NCBI GenBank assembly: GCA_031263585.1
Contig: JAISFN010000091.1
Location: forward strand, 1-64,000
Direction: 5' to 3'
DNA length: 64,000 bases
Origin: Prevotellaceae bacterium
GTDB taxonomy: Bacteria > Bacteroidota > Bacteroidia > Bacteroidales > UBA932
Shown here: in pieces, positions 62,401-64,000 of the stretch
How the letters are laid out: every line of letters starts with the position of its first letter
How positions within the stretch are numbered: position 1 is the first letter of the stretch
The notes under the pieces: generated by a model
What the model was told of the DNA's origin: nothing
Databases searched by the model: none
What the model saw: the letters and a program-made list of their open reading frames with translations, nothing else
Position numbers and translations under genes: made by a program

Positions 62401-63801
62401 ATCGAATAATGCTACATAACTTTCTTCATCCGATAAATACGAACTGGTAATATCTGTTTCATTTTTTATAATCCTGACATTTTTCAGAAACTGCCATAGC
62501 CTGAATTCCTCGAACAGCGGGTGCGATTTAGAAATACATTTTATATGCTCTTTTTCAAATTTTCCCGTCTCAGGATTTTTGTACATCCTGTACTCATACT
62601 GGCAATTTTCTATCAACGATTTTTTGCTCTTTAACGGTCGTTGATAGAAAATAATATCATCGACGAAAAGGTATGTAAAATCTCGGTTTTGAATGCTATT
62701 GCGATACGTTCCATTATTTCTGTACAAATCGCTGATACAGGTATTATATAGTTTTGCATCATTTAATTCCGGGTGAAACTCTTTCTGTTTTGTTACTATC
62801 TGATAAAGTTCTTTCCGGTAAAATTTCCGTTCTATTGTTTGAATAAGCTTACCCTTTATTTTCTGGTCAGGATTGCTTAATAACGTATCATAGATGTAAG
62901 AACCCACCGGTTTGTGCGATTCGTCGATTTCTTTCTCTGTGCGTTTTTTTACTAAGTTCCAGTCGCCAGCTGTAGGAATACTGTACGACTTATTTCCGCT
63001 GGCTTTAAATGTTACAATAAATTCTTTTGTTCTGCCTTCCCAGTCAAGGGGCAGCCTGCTAAGCCTTTTATAGATGTCTCCGTTCTCAAGATGTACATGA
63101 TACCAAACGGCATCTCCCTTTTTATCTCCCGAATCTTCAACCTTGATAACTTTTATTACCTGATATTCTTTTGCTTCGTTAACGTCTTCTTCTTCGCCGC
63201 GTTGTTCATAATATCCGCGTTTTTGATTAAAATGCAGGAGTAGCCAGACTAGTTCTTCTTTCGTTATCTTTTGAGTTAATGCCTTTTTTCTCAAATAATA
63301 AATAGTCCAGTCGTAAGGTATTTTTTTCCCGTCTTTTACTAAATCGGGCTGATGTTTGGTAAAATCCTGCAACATTTCGGCAAAGGATTGTTTATAATAA
63401 AATTCCGGTTTAGCGGTTTCTTCATTTTTGTAATATGCTATTTTAGGCTCATTGCCGGATAAAAACTTTCCATGATTTTTTTCAAAATCAATACACTTTG
63501 TATAATGCTCAGGCAAAAAGCCGAGTATGTTCAGTATCCGGTGCAGGCGCTCTCTGCGTAACAGGTGCCGTTCGCGAAGGCGGCGTGCGCTGCGGTACCG
63601 GGTTCGTTCAGCTGTTTGCGATTTCAGATTTCCATTATCAAAATCACTTAACGCAGCGGCATCCATAGGTATAATACGACTACCTATACCCATAATCGCG
63701 GATGGGTGAAAGCTTCTACTTTCAATATCCTGCATGTAGCTTACCAATGCCCAGCCTATGGAATTTGTGCCTAAATCAAGACCTAATACATTCTTATTCA
63801 T
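59401..63801 (-). CDS. cas9: CRISPR-associated endonuclease Cas9, large type II-C form
   Basis: A 1466-residue Cas9, the RNA-guided DNA nuclease. RuvC-I is NVLGLDLGTNSIGWALV (D9). The Arg-rich bridge helix is TRYRSARRLRERHLLRRERL (67-86). RuvC-II is EIHIELGREMKN (E722), HNH is YDVEHIIPQARYYDDSFSNK with H842 and AVNREKNN (N865), and RuvC-III is DHRHHAMDALVIA (H1035, D1038). All catalytic residues are present and the frame is intact. The recognition lobe spans about 90-700 and the PAM-interacting region about 1100-1466. With only cas1 and cas2 beside it and no csn2 or cas4, the locus is II-C. Its length is at the long end, as in other Bacteroidota. It is divergent from the tracrRNA. Confidence 0.97.
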   Translation of the reverse strand: MNKNVLGLDLGTNSIGWALVSYMQDIESRSFHPSAIMGIGSRIIPMDAAALSDFDNGNLKSQTAERTRYRSARRLRERHLLRRERLHRILNILGFLPEHYTKCIDFEKNHGKFLSGNEPKIAYYKNEETAKPEFYYKQSFAEMLQDFTKHQPDLVKDGKKIPYDWTIYYLRKKALTQKITKEELVWLLLHFNQKRGYYEQRGEEEDVNEAKEYQVIKVIKVEDSGDKKGDAVWYHVHLENGDIYKRLSRLPLDWEGRTKEFIVTFKASGNKSYSIPTAGDWNLVKKRTEKEIDESHKPVGSYIYDTLLSNPDQKIKGKLIQTIERKFYRKELYQIVTKQKEFHPELNDAKLYNTCISDLYRNNGTYRNSIQNRDFTYLFVDDIIFYQRPLKSKKSLIENCQYEYRMYKNPETGKFEKEHIKCISKSHPLFEEFRLWQFLKNVRIIKNETDITSSYLSDEESYVALFDKLKEKKEIKQGTFLSAIKGAKLKDDDYRWNYGDRTLPACPTHAEFISRLKQAGIDVGCLTPQVEEHLWHILYSVNDEGELKQALESFAVRYRLTNIKPFVEEFCKIKPFNKDYASYSAKAIKKLLPLMQRGNYWNEEKIDEKTKDRINKLIDGEHDKHISDITRKNVKQELGEELNISLFKGLPLWLACYVVYNRHSEASEAAKWNSPEDIDNFLIDFKQHSLRNPIVEQVVTETLKVVRDIWTEYGNLSEIHIELGREMKNPAEKRKQLTAKNIENENTNLRIKAILTELKNQGIDVRPESMSQQERLKIYEEGALGSDIEIPDDILKIIKQKQPSHSEIIRYKCWLEQGYCSPYTGKVIPLGKLFTSDYDVEHIIPQARYYDDSFSNKVICESAVNREKNNMLACEYIRQKDGTTVYCNGQEVPILTFDEYENFVKRNFKNSFLKKKKLLMDEIPDDFINRQMNDTRYISRYIKGLLSNIVREENEQEATSKNIISVTGAVTAKLKEDWGLNDIWNKIITPRFERLNELTKSNNYGYWVDKQTFKIQVPEENQRGFSKKRIDHRHHAMDALVIACTTRSHVNYLNNQSAKSSQKETRYDLKMKLCSKNKQGKWLFNKPWDTFTQDTQTALTGVIISFKQNLRVINKSTNRYQRYENGTKKFVAQTKGENWAIRKPLHKETVYGRVNLQFKKLVNLSIALDNWKMIVDKEIRGKIKQLVTDKFDKKQIQAYFKKLDNLYAQKDISKLEIYYYSDEKEPLVATRKPVDSNFTVKNINSVTDSGIRQILLRHLDRYQGNTEDAFSPEGIDKMNEDIRLLNNGKYHKPIYKVRVSEILGNKFNMGEQGNKKDKYVEAAQGTNLFFAVYQSDDGKRNFVTVPLNIVIENLKRGEMAVPSKNEKGDKLLFTLSPNDLVYVPTKEQLEQGNIDIKDVEDNKGRIYKVVNFAAKRLYVVPHSIAQIIADKKEYGSINKIECDSEMKGTCILVVMNRLGYIVNLKV

Positions 63802-63840
63802 AATTCAGCTCAATTAGTTTCGCCTAAATTAATAATAATA

Positions 63841-63872
63841 TTTGGATCTTAATATTATTAGATGTATATTTG
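63841..63872 (+). promoter_or_regulatory. Promoter of the tracrRNA
   Basis: TTTG at 63841-63844 and TATATTTG at 63865-63872, spaced by 20 bp, are a near-ideal Bacteroidota -33/-7 pair. The predicted transcription start is near 63879, at the beginning of the anti-repeat. Confidence 0.75.
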
Positions 63873-63878
63873 TAAAAT

Positions 63879-63980
63879 ATATTGAAAGCTAATCACAATA
63901 AGGATTATTCCGTTGTGAAACATTTAAGGCGGCGGGAAGCAATTCCCGTCTTCTTGACGGGAAGCAATTCCCGTTTTTTT
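63879..63980 (+). ncRNA. tracrRNA of the type II-C locus
   Basis: The anti-repeat region ATATTGAAAGCTAATCACAA (63879-63898) would pair with a crRNA repeat of the form TTGTGATTAGCTTTCAA, the usual II-C repeat pattern of Bacteroidota. It is followed by a nexus-like AAGGATTATTCCGTTGTGAA and TTTAAGGCGG. Two hairpins with the same sequence CGGGAAGCAATTCCCG end the RNA (63933-63948 and 63958-63973). The second is followed by T7, making a terminator. No CRISPR array is in the window, so the pairing cannot be verified here. Confidence 0.82.
63956..63980 (+). terminator. Rho-independent terminator of the tracrRNA
   Basis: The stem ACGGGAA/TTCCCGT with a GCAA loop runs directly into a T7 tract. Confidence 0.85.
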
Positions 63981-64000
63981 ATATCTATTATCAAAATCGG

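Noticed and set aside
63933-63973. Two CGGGAAGCAATTCCCG units as the start of a CRISPR array
   Set aside because: They are hairpins 25 bp apart and end in a T run; they lack the 36-47-bp repeat and 30-bp spacer design, so they belong to the tracrRNA 3' end.
1-64000. tRNA or rRNA genes
   Set aside because: No cloverleaf with a T-loop GTTCRANNC and matching acceptor stem, and no conserved rRNA stretch, was found by eye; short tRNAs could still be missed without a covariance search.

Overview
The window looks like a chromosomal segment of a host-associated or anaerobic Bacteroidales-type bacterium (phylum Bacteroidota). Support comes from the gene set: a fused SecDF, a futalosine hydrolase, a Bacteroidota-type PdxA, a GH92 mannosidase, NigD-like and OmpA/TSP3 envelope proteins, and a HYC_CC_PP protein next to a TonB-dependent receptor. 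It also comes from several promoters of the Bacteroidota form TTG/TTTG-N19-21-TAnnTTTG. The genome appears to be eroding. Between intact housekeeping genes lie remains of at least seven insertion-sequence families (IS5 of two kinds, IS256, ISAs1, IS4, IS1595, IS1634), an integrase remnant, frameshifted lipoprotein genes, and 3' stubs of an MFS transporter and of lysA. No tRNA or rRNA gene was recognised.

Layout. 1-4.6 kb: IS5 fragments, one structurally complete ISL2-type IS with a changed catalytic Asp, a repeat-containing lipoprotein and a lipoprotein pseudogene. 5.0-8.6 kb: a probable metal-handling operon (HYC_CC_PP protein, TonB receptor, HMA protein). 8.8-12.3 kb: a GC-richer island with a HExxH protein, a 571-residue lipoprotein and elaborate palindromes, bordered by an IS256 stub. 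13.4-29.5 kb: mostly ordinary metabolism (pdxA, GH92, folE, mqnB, deoxyhypusine-synthase-like, cysQ-like, pepD, TauE, prenyl synthase, GH25 lysozyme, LD-carboxypeptidase). It is interrupted by a 1.9-kb decayed stretch at 19.65-21.55 kb. 29.5-32.2 kb: an IS graveyard. 32.2-48.3 kb: envelope and housekeeping genes (OmpA/TSP3, rlmD, YdjM-like, hflX, NigD-like, secDF, rocD, mntP, a 972-residue HExxH/beta-barrel protein).

48.6-51.4 kb is the most unusual part. Three direct copies of a 138-141-bp palindromic element share the left end GCCAGCCRCYAAC and end in a GTTRRRY-like box. They separate two gene groups: a beta-class DNA methyltransferase with an MvaI/BcnI-type endonuclease, and a truncated DUF1801 protein with a 155-residue unknown. 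This has the architecture of an integron gene-cassette array without a visible integrase.

51.9-56.5 kb carries GPx, a winged-helix protein, ubiX and tyrS. A decayed IS1634 element follows. The window ends with a type II-C CRISPR-Cas locus: cas2, cas1 and a 1466-residue cas9, all on the minus strand. A divergent tracrRNA at 63.88-63.98 kb has its own Bacteroidota promoter and two tandem copies of the same terminal hairpin. No CRISPR array is present; the position next to cas2, a common array site, is occupied by the cas terminator and the IS1634 remnant.

Several families of short dispersed palindromic repeats sit in the intergenic spaces, and one lies inside the loop of a convergent terminator.
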